A stretch of 10,169 bases of DNA from positions 1 through 10,169 of the forward strand of contig CAZXCQ010000226.1 in assembly GCA_964639275.1 (NCBI GenBank), in the 5' to 3' direction. Source of the stretch: CAZXCQ01 sp964639275. GTDB lineage: Bacteria > Desulfobacterota > DSM-4660 > Desulfatiglandales > Desulfatiglandaceae. Below the pieces are notes generated by a model. That model was given only the letters and a program-made list of their open reading frames with translations, was not told the DNA's origin and did not search any database. Of the stretch, positions 1 through 6,121 are shown piece after piece (positions within the stretch are counted from its first letter, which is position 1; every line of letters begins with the position of its first letter). The translations under genes were made by a program, and so were the position numbers.

Positions 1-378
1 ACCAAACGTCTTCAAAAGAGAGAACTTACCGTAATAACGGCTCTTAGCGGAGATGAGGCCCTGGAACGGCTGGCCGAGAACCGGAACCTTGACGTTGTCA
101 TCCTGGACGTCAAGATGCCAGGCCTGGACGGTATCGAGACGCTGAGGGAGATGAAAAAGATCTATCCTCGGATAGAGGTCATTATGCTCACCGGTCACGC
201 AACCATAGAGACGGCCATCGAGGGAATGAAGCTAGGGGCCTACGACTACCTGATGAAGCCGTGCGATATTGATCAGCTCATGACCAAAGTGGAGGAGGCC
301 ACCAGGAAGAAGCGTGAACATGAGGAGAAGATCAGAGAAGCCAAGGTCAAGGAGGCCATCTCCATGCATGGCCTGTAG
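1..378 (+). CDS. Stand-alone receiver-domain response regulator, 5' end missing
   Basis: The reading frame is open from base 1, so the true start lies outside the window. By alignment with the receiver at 5663-6079 about 19 N-terminal residues are missing, including the acidic pair that binds Mg2+. The visible 125 residues hold the rest of a CheY-like receiver: phospho-acceptor Asp in LDVKMPG (codon at 106-108), the switch Thr in MLTGH, and the conserved Lys in LMKPCD. A charged tail rich in Lys/Glu follows and no output domain is present. It closely resembles the receiver at 5663-6079, sharing the motifs DVKMPG, MLTGHA and DYLMKP and an EEKIR tail, so the two are paralogues. It probably accepts phosphate from a membrane histidine kinase and acts by protein contact or as a phosphate sink. 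That role is inferred; the family call is secure. Confidence 0.93.
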   Translation, partial: TKRLQKRELTVITALSGDEALERLAENRNLDVVILDVKMPGLDGIETLREMKKIYPRIEVIMLTGHATIETAIEGMKLGAYDYLMKPCDIDQLMTKVEEATRKKREHEEKIREAKVKEAISMHGL

Positions 379-445
379 CAGGGACCGAGAAATCCCTTAA
401 AGAGCCCGCCTATCATCCACGTAGCTCCAACATTCCTCCGACTCT

Positions 446-466
446 ATGTCAAGGGACCCCTGACAT
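446..466. promoter_or_regulatory. TGACAT-type inverted repeat over the first kinase's start
   Basis: ATGTCA (446-451) and TGACAT (461-466) form perfect 6-base arms around a 9-base spacer. The dyad covers the likely Shine-Dalgarno AAGGGA (451-456) and the first two bases of the ATG at 465. As RNA it would be a hairpin that hides the start; as DNA it could be a repressor or activator site. The rest of the 86-base gap between the two genes shows no clear promoter. The function is inferred from position only. Confidence 0.35.
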
Positions 467-1934
467 GTGGAACAAGATCAGCCTGCGTTTACGAATATAC
501 TTAATCTTGATTGCACTGGTGCTTATCACCCTGGCGGGTGGTCTGGTCATGGTATGGTATACCTATCAGATGCAAGATCTGTTGACCCATATCATCGACA
601 GAAATGTGGCGGCCTTTCAGGCCGCTTCATCGCTGGAAAACGCCCTTGTGAATCAGAAGGGATTTGTTTCCTATTACTATTTGGACGGTGACCCGGACTG
701 GCTGAGGCAGCTCGGTGAGTACCGCCAGATCTTTAGGGAGCGGCTTAACGAAGTCCAGTCCCTGACTGAGACCCGGGAGCAAAAAGAGGCCGTAGGTCTT
801 ATAGAGTCTGATTACAACGACTATATGGCAATCAAAGACCAGGTCATTGAGCACTATAAATCCGGGGATCGCGAGGCCGGCGCCCGTCTCCACAGGGAGG
901 TCCGTGATCGCTTTTTCAAGATACTGGAGCGGTGCGAGGGATATAAGAACCTGTGTAAGGAGATTATCAATAAGGCGAAGGAGAAAAGTTATGCACAGGC
1001 CAAAAGGCTCCGGGTCATTGCAATTGTAGCTATTCTTACGGTTTTTTCCCTGGGGGTGCTCCTGGCCTTTGTGCTGATAGGCCATATTTTGGAGCCCTTG
1101 AAGAGACTGGCGGTAGAGGCACACCGGGAGGGTGTCTCGTCGGGTCAATCAGGGGATGAGGTCAAGGCGCTCAGTCGAAGTGTCCGCGGTCTGATCGAAG
1201 ATGTGGATCACACCCAGGTTGAACTGGAAAGGAGCCGCGAGTCCCTTCTCCAGGCCGAAAAGATGGCCCTGGTCGGCAGACTGGCCGCGGGGATGGCCCA
1301 TAGCATCCGTAACCCCCTGACATCAGTAAAGATGCGGCTCTTTTCCCTCAATCGCACGCTCCATCTCTCTGATGCCCAGGAAGATGATTTTCAAGTCATC
1401 TCGGAGGAGATTCGTCATATCGACACCATTGTTCAGAACTTTCTCGAGTTCTCGAGACCCCCCAAGCTCAAGATGCAGATGGTGAGTCCCTCGGAGGTGG
1501 TGGATCTGGCCATTCAGCTGTTGCGGCACCGCCTCAGCTCCTATGATGTGAATGTTCATATTGAGCGCCAGACACAGCTCCCCGAGATCCTGGTGGATCC
1601 GGAACAGTTAAAGGAGGTCTTTGTAAACCTCGTGGTCAATGCCTGCGAGGCCATGGGGACGGGCGGATCAATCGTTATCCACGAGGAAGTGGATTTTGTG
1701 GAGCCACTCGGCCGTGTGATCGTGATTCGAGTATCAGACGATGGCCCAGGGATACCTGAATCCGCGCAGGACAAGATCTTTCAGCCGTTTTTTACCACAA
1801 AAGAAGAGGGCACAGGCCTGGGCCTCAGTATTGTCACACGGATTGTTGAAGAGCATGGTGGTCAGATAAGTGTCAGATCCAAGGAGGGCCAGGGAACCAC
1901 CTTTACTATTACCCTTCCGGGAAGGGGGTCATAA
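465..1934 (+). CDS. Membrane sensor histidine kinase with helical periplasmic sensor (NtrB/ZraS-like)
   Basis: This 489-residue inner-membrane kinase has a first membrane segment at about residues 10-32, a largely helical periplasmic region at about 33-182 resembling four-helix-bundle sensors, and a second membrane segment at about 184-207. A short HAMP-like and coiled linker follows (208-265). The dimerisation/phospho-acceptor domain has His279 in AHSIRNP. The ATPase domain has an N-box (Asn388, Asn392), G1 box DDGPG (425-429), F box FQPFFTTK and G2 box GTGLGL (449-454). The residue after the phospho-acceptor His is Ser rather than the usual Glu or Asp, while Asn at His+4 is kept; this may reduce kinase relative to phosphatase activity. 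The ATG at 465 follows AAGGGA at a spacing of 8 and gives a basic N-terminus before TM1. The next gene starts two bases after the stop, so the sigma-54 regulator is the probable cognate partner. The ligand cannot be read from the sequence. Confidence 0.93.
   Translation: MWNKISLRLRIYLILIALVLITLAGGLVMVWYTYQMQDLLTHIIDRNVAAFQAASSLENALVNQKGFVSYYYLDGDPDWLRQLGEYRQIFRERLNEVQSLTETREQKEAVGLIESDYNDYMAIKDQVIEHYKSGDREAGARLHREVRDRFFKILERCEGYKNLCKEIINKAKEKSYAQAKRLRVIAIVAILTVFSLGVLLAFVLIGHILEPLKRLAVEAHREGVSSGQSGDEVKALSRSVRGLIEDVDHTQVELERSRESLLQAEKMALVGRLAAGMAHSIRNPLTSVKMRLFSLNRTLHLSDAQEDDFQVISEEIRHIDTIVQNFLEFSRPPKLKMQMVSPSEVVDLAIQLLRHRLSSYDVNVHIERQTQLPEILVDPEQLKEVFVNLVVNACEAMGTGGSIVIHEEVDFVEPLGRVIVIRVSDDGPGIPESAQDKIFQPFFTTKEEGTGLGLSIVTRIVEEHGGQISVRSKEGQGTTFTITLPGRGS
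1912..1928 (+). promoter_or_regulatory. Shine-Dalgarno for the sigma-54 regulator, within a hairpin at the kinase 3' end
   Basis: AAGGGGG (1922-1928) is a purine-rich ribosome binding site 7 bases ahead of the TTG at 1936 and decides that start. CCCTT (1912-1916) can pair with AAGGG (1922-1926) around a 5-base loop, hiding the site. Ribosomes finishing the upstream kinase would open this hairpin, which fits translational coupling. The pairing is visible in the sequence; the coupling is inferred. Confidence 0.55.
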
Positions 1935-1935
1935 A

Positions 1936-3366
1936 TTGAGCACAATACTGATAATTGACGACGATGACCAGTTGCGTAAGAGCTTTGAGAAGCTGTTGTC
2001 CGAAGAGGGCTTTACCGTTGAAAGCGCTCCATCCGGGGAAGCAGGCCTCAGGCTTGTTGAGGAGAAGGCGCCGGATCTGGTTGTCCTGGACATGCGGCTG
2101 CCCGGGATGAATGGGCTTGAGACCTTTGAGGCCATCCATAGGGTGGAGCCCAAGCTTCCGGTGGTGATCATGACCGCTTACGGGACCACGGAGACCGCGA
2201 TAGAAGCCACAAAGATGGGTGCGTTTGACTATATACTCAAGCCCTTTGACATCCCTGACATGTTGGGGGTCATCGGCCAGGCACTGGAGGCCGGCCGTTT
2301 TATGCGCACTCCCGTGGATATGAACGCCATACCTTACAAGGCCTCCAGGGAGGCCCTGATCGGGCGGAGCAGGCCGATGCAAGAGGTCTACAAGGCAATC
2401 GGGCGGGTGTCCCCTACCGACGCAACAGTCCTTGTTCGTGGGGAGTCAGGCACGGGAAAGGAACTGGTGGCCCGTGCCATCTATCAACACAGCCTGCGCG
2501 CCGACAAGCCCTTTATGGTAATCAATTGTGTGGCGATCCCGGAGAATCTGCTTGAAAGCGAGCTCTTCGGGTACGAAAAGGGGGCCTTTACCGGGGCGAC
2601 CCATCGCCGGGTGGGAAAGATCGAACAGGCCCATGGAGGCACCATCTTTCTGGATGAGATCGGTGATATGCCATCCAGCATACAGGCCAAGATACTGAGA
2701 CTGCTCCAGGAGAAGAGTATCGAACGCCTGGGGGGCCGCGAAACCATCCCCGTGGATGTGAGGATAATTGCCGCCACCAACCGTGACCTGGAGCTTGCCC
2801 TTACAGAGGGCCGTTTTCGGGATGACCTCTACTACCGTCTCAAGGTGGTCACCATATGGCTGCCTCCCCTCAGGGAGAAGCCGGAAGATATCCCCTATCT
2901 TATCGAGTATTTTCTCTCCAGGTATGCCGCAGAGGGGGGTATGGAGAACCCGGGGATCACAAAGGAGGCCATAACGATGCTCAACAACTATTCATGGCCG
3001 GGAAATGTCCGGGAGCTCGCCAATACCCTACAAAAGACGCTGATTTTTAACCGCGGCGGCCCTCTGGGGCCAGATGATATCGCCCAGACCCTGGGGGGTG
3101 AGATGCAGGGGAGGAAGCCCCTGGATGCCAACGGACACCAGGCAATGCGCGGATGGATTCGCCAGGCCTTGACCTCGTTAAGGGAAGAGAAGGTCTTTGA
3201 TTGGTGCATGAACCGTTTTGCCAGCATCATCATCGGCGAGGCCCTGAACCTTACGGGGGGAAACCGATCTCGTGCGGCCAAGCTTCTGGGCCTCTCCAGG
3301 CCGACGCTCCATTCCAAGATCGAAAAATACCAGATCACGTTTGAAAGGCGGGTAAGAGAAGACTGA
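1936..3366 (+). CDS. Sigma-54-dependent response regulator (NtrC/ZraR type)
   Basis: This cytoplasmic transcription activator has 476 residues when started at the TTG at 1936. The receiver spans about 1-120, with acidic residues 8-10, phospho-acceptor Asp52 in LDMRLPG, Thr80 and Lys102. The AAA+ domain spans about 140-370: Walker A GESGTGKE (169-176), sigma-54 contact loop GAFTGA (216-221), Walker B IFLDEI with Asp240/Glu241, sensor I ATNRD (280-284), the arginine-finger region FRDDLYYR and sensor II WPGNVREL. A Fis-type helix-turn-helix ends the protein (AAKLLGLSRPTLHSKIEK). Every residue needed for phosphorylation, ATP hydrolysis and sigma-54 remodelling is present. An in-frame ATG at 1870 would add 22 residues, overlap the kinase by 65 bases and has no good ribosome site, so TTG is preferred. 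The partner is probably the kinase just upstream. No full sigma-54 promoter was found in the window, so its targets are unknown. Confidence 0.95.
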   Translation: MSTILIIDDDDQLRKSFEKLLSEEGFTVESAPSGEAGLRLVEEKAPDLVVLDMRLPGMNGLETFEAIHRVEPKLPVVIMTAYGTTETAIEATKMGAFDYILKPFDIPDMLGVIGQALEAGRFMRTPVDMNAIPYKASREALIGRSRPMQEVYKAIGRVSPTDATVLVRGESGTGKELVARAIYQHSLRADKPFMVINCVAIPENLLESELFGYEKGAFTGATHRRVGKIEQAHGGTIFLDEIGDMPSSIQAKILRLLQEKSIERLGGRETIPVDVRIIAATNRDLELALTEGRFRDDLYYRLKVVTIWLPPLREKPEDIPYLIEYFLSRYAAEGGMENPGITKEAITMLNNYSWPGNVRELANTLQKTLIFNRGGPLGPDDIAQTLGGEMQGRKPLDANGHQAMRGWIRQALTSLREEKVFDWCMNRFASIIIGEALNLTGGNRSRAAKLLGLSRPTLHSKIEKYQITFERRVRED

Positions 3367-3388
3367 CATATCAAAGGGGTTATGTCAG
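3363..3388. promoter_or_regulatory. Perfect 8-base inverted repeat between regulator and second kinase
   Basis: CTGACATA (3363-3370) and TATGTCAG (3381-3388) are perfect inverted arms around a 10-base spacer. The left arm contains the regulator's TGA stop codon. No T-run follows, so it is not a standard intrinsic terminator. The arms carry the same TGACAT core as the dyad at 446-466, but with the half-sites in the opposite order. It may be an operator for one of the local regulators or a processing hairpin. The rest of the 79-base gap shows nothing further. Confidence 0.4.
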
Positions 3389-3445
3389 AGCGGGTAGGGG
3401 CGTCCAACGAGAGGCAACCACACGTATTGAAGGCCGAACAGACCG

Positions 3446-5179
3446 ATGCGAGAAAATCCAGTCAGACAGATAAGTAACGGTTACTACCATTCGCTGAGAA
3501 GAAAGATGCTCCTGACCGTTATCATCGTCTCTATCACGCCCATGATCTTGGTCAGTGCCATTATCCTTTATCAGTTTAATGTCTCTTATCAGGAAAAGGT
3601 CGAGGCCCACCTCAGGACACTGGTCAAAAAGCACAAACAGAACATCAACAGCTTTTTGAGAGATAGGTCGGGCAACATCCGGTCCCTGGCAAGGACCTTC
3701 AGTTTTGAAGAGCTGAGCAATGAATCATTTCTTCGGGACAGGCTGGAGATCCTTCAGGAGGAATACGGTCCCTCCTTTGTGGACCTGGGGGTGATCAATG
3801 CCCGCGGGGTCCAGATGGCATATGCAGGGCCGTTTAAGCTGGGAGAGGCCGTATATTCGACTGCGGAATGGTTCAAACAGGCCATCAAGCGGAAGGTTTA
3901 TGTCAGTGATGTCTTTTTGGGCCTTCGCGGTCTTCCTCACTTTATCGTGGCTGTGAGAGACAATTATAACGGGGAACCCTGGATACTGAGGGCCACCATC
4001 GACTTTGTGGCATTCAATAATCTTGTGGAAAATATCCGCATCGGTGAAACCGGGTTTGCCTTTATCCTGAACAAGGAAGGGGAGTTTCAGACCAAACCAC
4101 TCCATAACATTGTACCCACCAGAGAGCCCTATATCGGTTTTTTAAGGAACAAAGATAAGATCAAGGACAAGATAAGCGTTGTTGAGGGTCGAAATGATTC
4201 GGGCAACAAGGAGATCTATGTGGCCGCCTTTCTCAAGGGGGGCGACTGGCTCCTGATATACCAGCAGAGTGCAGCGGATGCATTTGCGGATCTCCGAAAT
4301 TCATTTAAAGTGACCCTTGTCATAATCCTTCTGGGCAGCATTGGAATCATTAGCATGGCATTTATCTTGTCAAGAAGGATGATCAGCCATATTGCCAAGG
4401 TCGATCAGGAAAAGCAGATGATGAATGACCAGATCGTGGAGACCGGTAAACTCGCATCGGTCGGTGAACTGGCAGCGGGAATTGCGCATGAAATCAATAA
4501 CCCTGTCGCCATTATGGTTGAAGAGGCAGGGTGGATCGAGGATCTGTTGGAGGAAGAAGACTTCAGGGAAGGCAAGAACCTGGAGGAGTTCAAGAGGGCA
4601 TTAAGACAGATAAATACCCAGGGGAAACGGTGCAAGGAGATAACGCACAAGTTACTCAGTTTTGCCAGGAAGACCGATTTAAAGGCCCGGGACGTGCAGG
4701 TAAATGACGTGATTCGGGAGGTGGTGGCGCTTTCCGCACAGAGGGCAAAATACAGCAACGTGATTGTTCATATGAACCTCCAGGAAAACCTGCCATCAAT
4801 AAAGGCATCCGAGTCAGAATTCCAGCAGGTCTTTCTCAACCTGATCAATAATTCCCTCGACGCAATGGAAAAGACGGGCGGCAACATTCATCTATCCACC
4901 CGAACTGCGCGGGGCCATTACGATAATAGTATCCTCATTGAGGTGGCTGACGATGGTCCGGGTATCCCCAGGGCCTATCTAAACAGGATATTTGACCCCT
5001 TCTTTACCACCAAGTCCGTCGGAAAGGGGACCGGTTTGGGGCTATCGATCTGCTACGGCATAATCAAGAAATTGGGGGGTGACATAGAGGTTAGTAGTGT
5101 GATTGACGGGGGAACCACATTCACGATCAGGATTCCCTTTGCCGAAGACAGGGAAAAGAGAGGCAGGAAAAGCAAATAG
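3446..5179 (+). CDS. Membrane sensor histidine kinase with Cache-like periplasmic sensor
   Basis: This 577-residue inner-membrane kinase has TM1 at about residues 21-43 and a periplasmic region of about 245 residues. Its pattern (FVDLGVINARG, then GETGFAFILNKEGE) fits a double-Cache ligand-binding domain, and TM2 lies at about 289-309. A short coiled linker without a clear HAMP domain leads to the phospho-acceptor domain with His348 in the canonical AHEINNP. The ATPase domain has an N-box (Asn465, Asn469), G1 DDGPG (502-506), FDPFFTTK and G2 GTGLGL (528-533). Unlike the first kinase, the acidic residue after His is present. The ATG at 3446 is the first in-frame start after a stop at 3428 and keeps the basic residues before TM1, although its ribosome site is weak; the ATG at 3506 would remove them. 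Two receivers follow directly and are the probable phosphate acceptors. Cache domains commonly bind small organic acids or amino acids, but the ligand here is unknown. Confidence 0.93.
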   Translation: MRENPVRQISNGYYHSLRRKMLLTVIIVSITPMILVSAIILYQFNVSYQEKVEAHLRTLVKKHKQNINSFLRDRSGNIRSLARTFSFEELSNESFLRDRLEILQEEYGPSFVDLGVINARGVQMAYAGPFKLGEAVYSTAEWFKQAIKRKVYVSDVFLGLRGLPHFIVAVRDNYNGEPWILRATIDFVAFNNLVENIRIGETGFAFILNKEGEFQTKPLHNIVPTREPYIGFLRNKDKIKDKISVVEGRNDSGNKEIYVAAFLKGGDWLLIYQQSAADAFADLRNSFKVTLVIILLGSIGIISMAFILSRRMISHIAKVDQEKQMMNDQIVETGKLASVGELAAGIAHEINNPVAIMVEEAGWIEDLLEEEDFREGKNLEEFKRALRQINTQGKRCKEITHKLLSFARKTDLKARDVQVNDVIREVVALSAQRAKYSNVIVHMNLQENLPSIKASESEFQQVFLNLINNSLDAMEKTGGNIHLSTRTARGHYDNSILIEVADDGPGIPRAYLNRIFDPFFTTKSVGKGTGLGLSICYGIIKKLGGDIEVSSVIDGGTTFTIRIPFAEDREKRGRKSK

Positions 5180-5198
5180 CAGACAATGAATAACGGGT

Positions 5199-5215
5199 TT
5201 CCGGTTTATCCGGAA
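5199..5215. repeat. Small inverted repeat ahead of the first receiver of the pair
   Basis: TTCCGG (5199-5204) and CCGGAA (5210-5215) are perfect 6-base arms around a 5-base loop. They lie just upstream of the AGGAG ribosome site at 5217-5221. As RNA this is a modest hairpin that leaves the ribosome site free. It could mark an mRNA processing point between kinase and receivers, or be chance. Confidence 0.3.
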
Positions 5216-5228
5216 CAGGAGAAAGGCA

Positions 5229-5660
5229 ATGTCGCAGGAAAAAGATGCCCAGGAAAAAGCCCCCAATGTTTCAATGCAAACAGAGCGAAGCAGCATCAGA
5301 GTTCTACTCGTGGATGATGAAGAAGGTTTTGTGACCGTCCTCGCCAACCGGCTGATAAAGAGGGGGATTGATGTGAGAATGGCCTTTAGCGGTTCAACAG
5401 CGATTCAGACCCTCCGCCGGCAGGATTTTGATGTGGCGGTGGTGGATCTAAAGATGGAAGACATGGACGGTATTGAGGTGCTCCAGATATTCAAGAAAAT
5501 GGATCCCAAGATGCCCGTTATCATGCTTACCGGGCATGGTTCGGAACAGGCGGCCAGGGATGGAATCGAGTATGGGGCCTTTGATTACCTGACCAAGCCA
5601 TGCGATATCAAGGAGTTGGTGGCCAAGATAATGGAAGCGGTCCAACAAGGGAGGCAATAG
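5229..5660 (+). CDS. Stand-alone receiver-domain response regulator
   Basis: This 143-residue CheY-like protein has one receiver domain and no output domain. Residues 1-22 are a polar, Gln/Glu/Lys-rich extension before the first strand (IRVLLVDD). The Mg2+-binding acidic pair is Asp29/Asp30, the phospho-acceptor is Asp73 in VVDLKMED, the switch Thr is 101 in MLTGHG and the conserved Lys is 123 in LTKPCD. The Pro-Gly that usually follows the acceptor loop is replaced by Glu-Asp (KMEDMDG). The ATG at 5229 sits 7 bases after AGGAG (5217-5221), so the N-terminal extension is probably real; an internal ATG at 5274 has no ribosome site. It lies 49 bases after the Cache kinase and 2 bases before the next receiver, so it is probably phosphorylated by that kinase. 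Its downstream target cannot be read from the sequence. Confidence 0.93.
   Translation: MSQEKDAQEKAPNVSMQTERSSIRVLLVDDEEGFVTVLANRLIKRGIDVRMAFSGSTAIQTLRRQDFDVAVVDLKMEDMDGIEVLQIFKKMDPKMPVIMLTGHGSEQAARDGIEYGAFDYLTKPCDIKELVAKIMEAVQQGRQ
5647..5654 (+). promoter_or_regulatory. Ribosome binding site for the second receiver
   Basis: AAGGGAGG lies inside the end of the first receiver gene, 8 bases before the GTG at 5663. It fixes this GTG as the start, rather than the in-frame ATG at 5600, which would overlap the previous gene by 61 bases and add 21 residues unrelated to the receiver fold. Confidence 0.75.
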
Positions 5661-5662
5661 CG

Positions 5663-6079
5663 GTGGATAAATTAAATCTCCTGCTCGTAGATGATGAGGA
5701 GGATTTTCTTGAGACGCTCCTGAAACGGATGAAAAAACGCAGGGTAAATGTCACCGGGGTCAAGAGTGGCGAAGAGGCCCTTGAGCGGCTGGATCAAGAC
5801 CCTACGGATGTGGTGGTCCTGGATGTAAAGATGCCGGGGATGGACGGGATCCAGGCCTTGCGGGAGATCAAGAGACGATATCCTCTGGTGGAGGTGGTCA
5901 TGCTGACCGGCCATGCCAATGTGGAAGTGGCGATCCAGGGGATGGAGCTCGGGGCCTTTGACTATCTCATGAAGCCGATGGATATCGATGAACTCCTCTA
6001 TAAGGTAGAGGATGCCTACAAGAAGAAGATGATCCAGGAAGAGAAGATAAGAAACCTGGGGGCTGATCCCCCGGTGTGA
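5663..6079 (+). CDS. Stand-alone receiver-domain response regulator
   Basis: This 138-residue protein, started at GTG 5663, is a single receiver domain. The acidic pair is Asp10/Asp11, the phospho-acceptor is Asp54 in LDVKMPG, the switch Thr is 82 in MLTGHA and the conserved Lys is 104 in LMKPMD. A charged helical tail (about 108-138) follows, without a DNA-binding or enzymatic output. It begins two bases after the stop of the preceding receiver, so the two are translated as a pair. It resembles the partial receiver at 1-378 more than its immediate neighbour, including the EEKIR tail. It lies 42 bases before the permease gene, which suggests that the receiver affects transport, expression or turnover of that system; this link is inferred. 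It could instead be a phosphate sink or relay intermediate for the Cache kinase. Confidence 0.92.
   Translation: MDKLNLLLVDDEEDFLETLLKRMKKRRVNVTGVKSGEEALERLDQDPTDVVVLDVKMPGMDGIQALREIKRRYPLVEVVMLTGHANVEVAIQGMELGAFDYLMKPMDIDELLYKVEDAYKKKMIQEEKIRNLGADPPV
6056..6074 (+). repeat. GC-rich hairpin at the 3' end of the second receiver gene
   Basis: GGGGG (6058-6062) pairs with CCCCC (6068-6072) around a 5-base loop, and the stem extends to 7 pairs with one G-U. It lies in the last codons of the receiver and no T-run follows, so it is unlikely to be a full terminator. It could protect mRNA 3' ends or lower read-through into the permease gene. Confidence 0.35.
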
Positions 6080-6102
6080 CTGAGATTTGAAAATCGTCCA
6101 GC

Positions 6103-6110
6103 AAGGAGGA
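6103..6110 (+). promoter_or_regulatory. Strong ribosome binding site for the permease
   Basis: AAGGAGGA is a near-perfect anti-16S match 11 bases before the ATG at 6122. A closer ATG at 6112 is out of frame and only one base away, so it is not used. The strong site suggests efficient translation of the permease relative to the signalling genes. Confidence 0.7.
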
Positions 6111-6121
6111 GATGGACCAGG

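Noticed and set aside
627..1148. Long open frame on the minus strand inside the first kinase
   Set aside because: It lies wholly opposite a well-supported kinase gene, and its translation shows no domain or plausible ribosome site. Other minus-strand frames in the window were rejected for the same reason.
1870..1935. ATG at 1870 as the start of the sigma-54 regulator
   Set aside because: It overlaps the kinase by 65 bases, adds 22 residues outside the receiver fold and lacks a ribosome site. The TTG at 1936 has a good one and begins exactly at the first receiver strand.
4470..4487. Sigma-54-like TGGCAG...TTGC inside the second kinase
   Set aside because: GG and GC are separated by 11 instead of 10 bases and the match lies in the conserved H-box coding region, so codon content explains it.
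6056..6074. Intrinsic terminator before the permease
   Set aside because: The stem is GC-rich but no T-run follows, and the strong ribosome site downstream suggests continued transcription.
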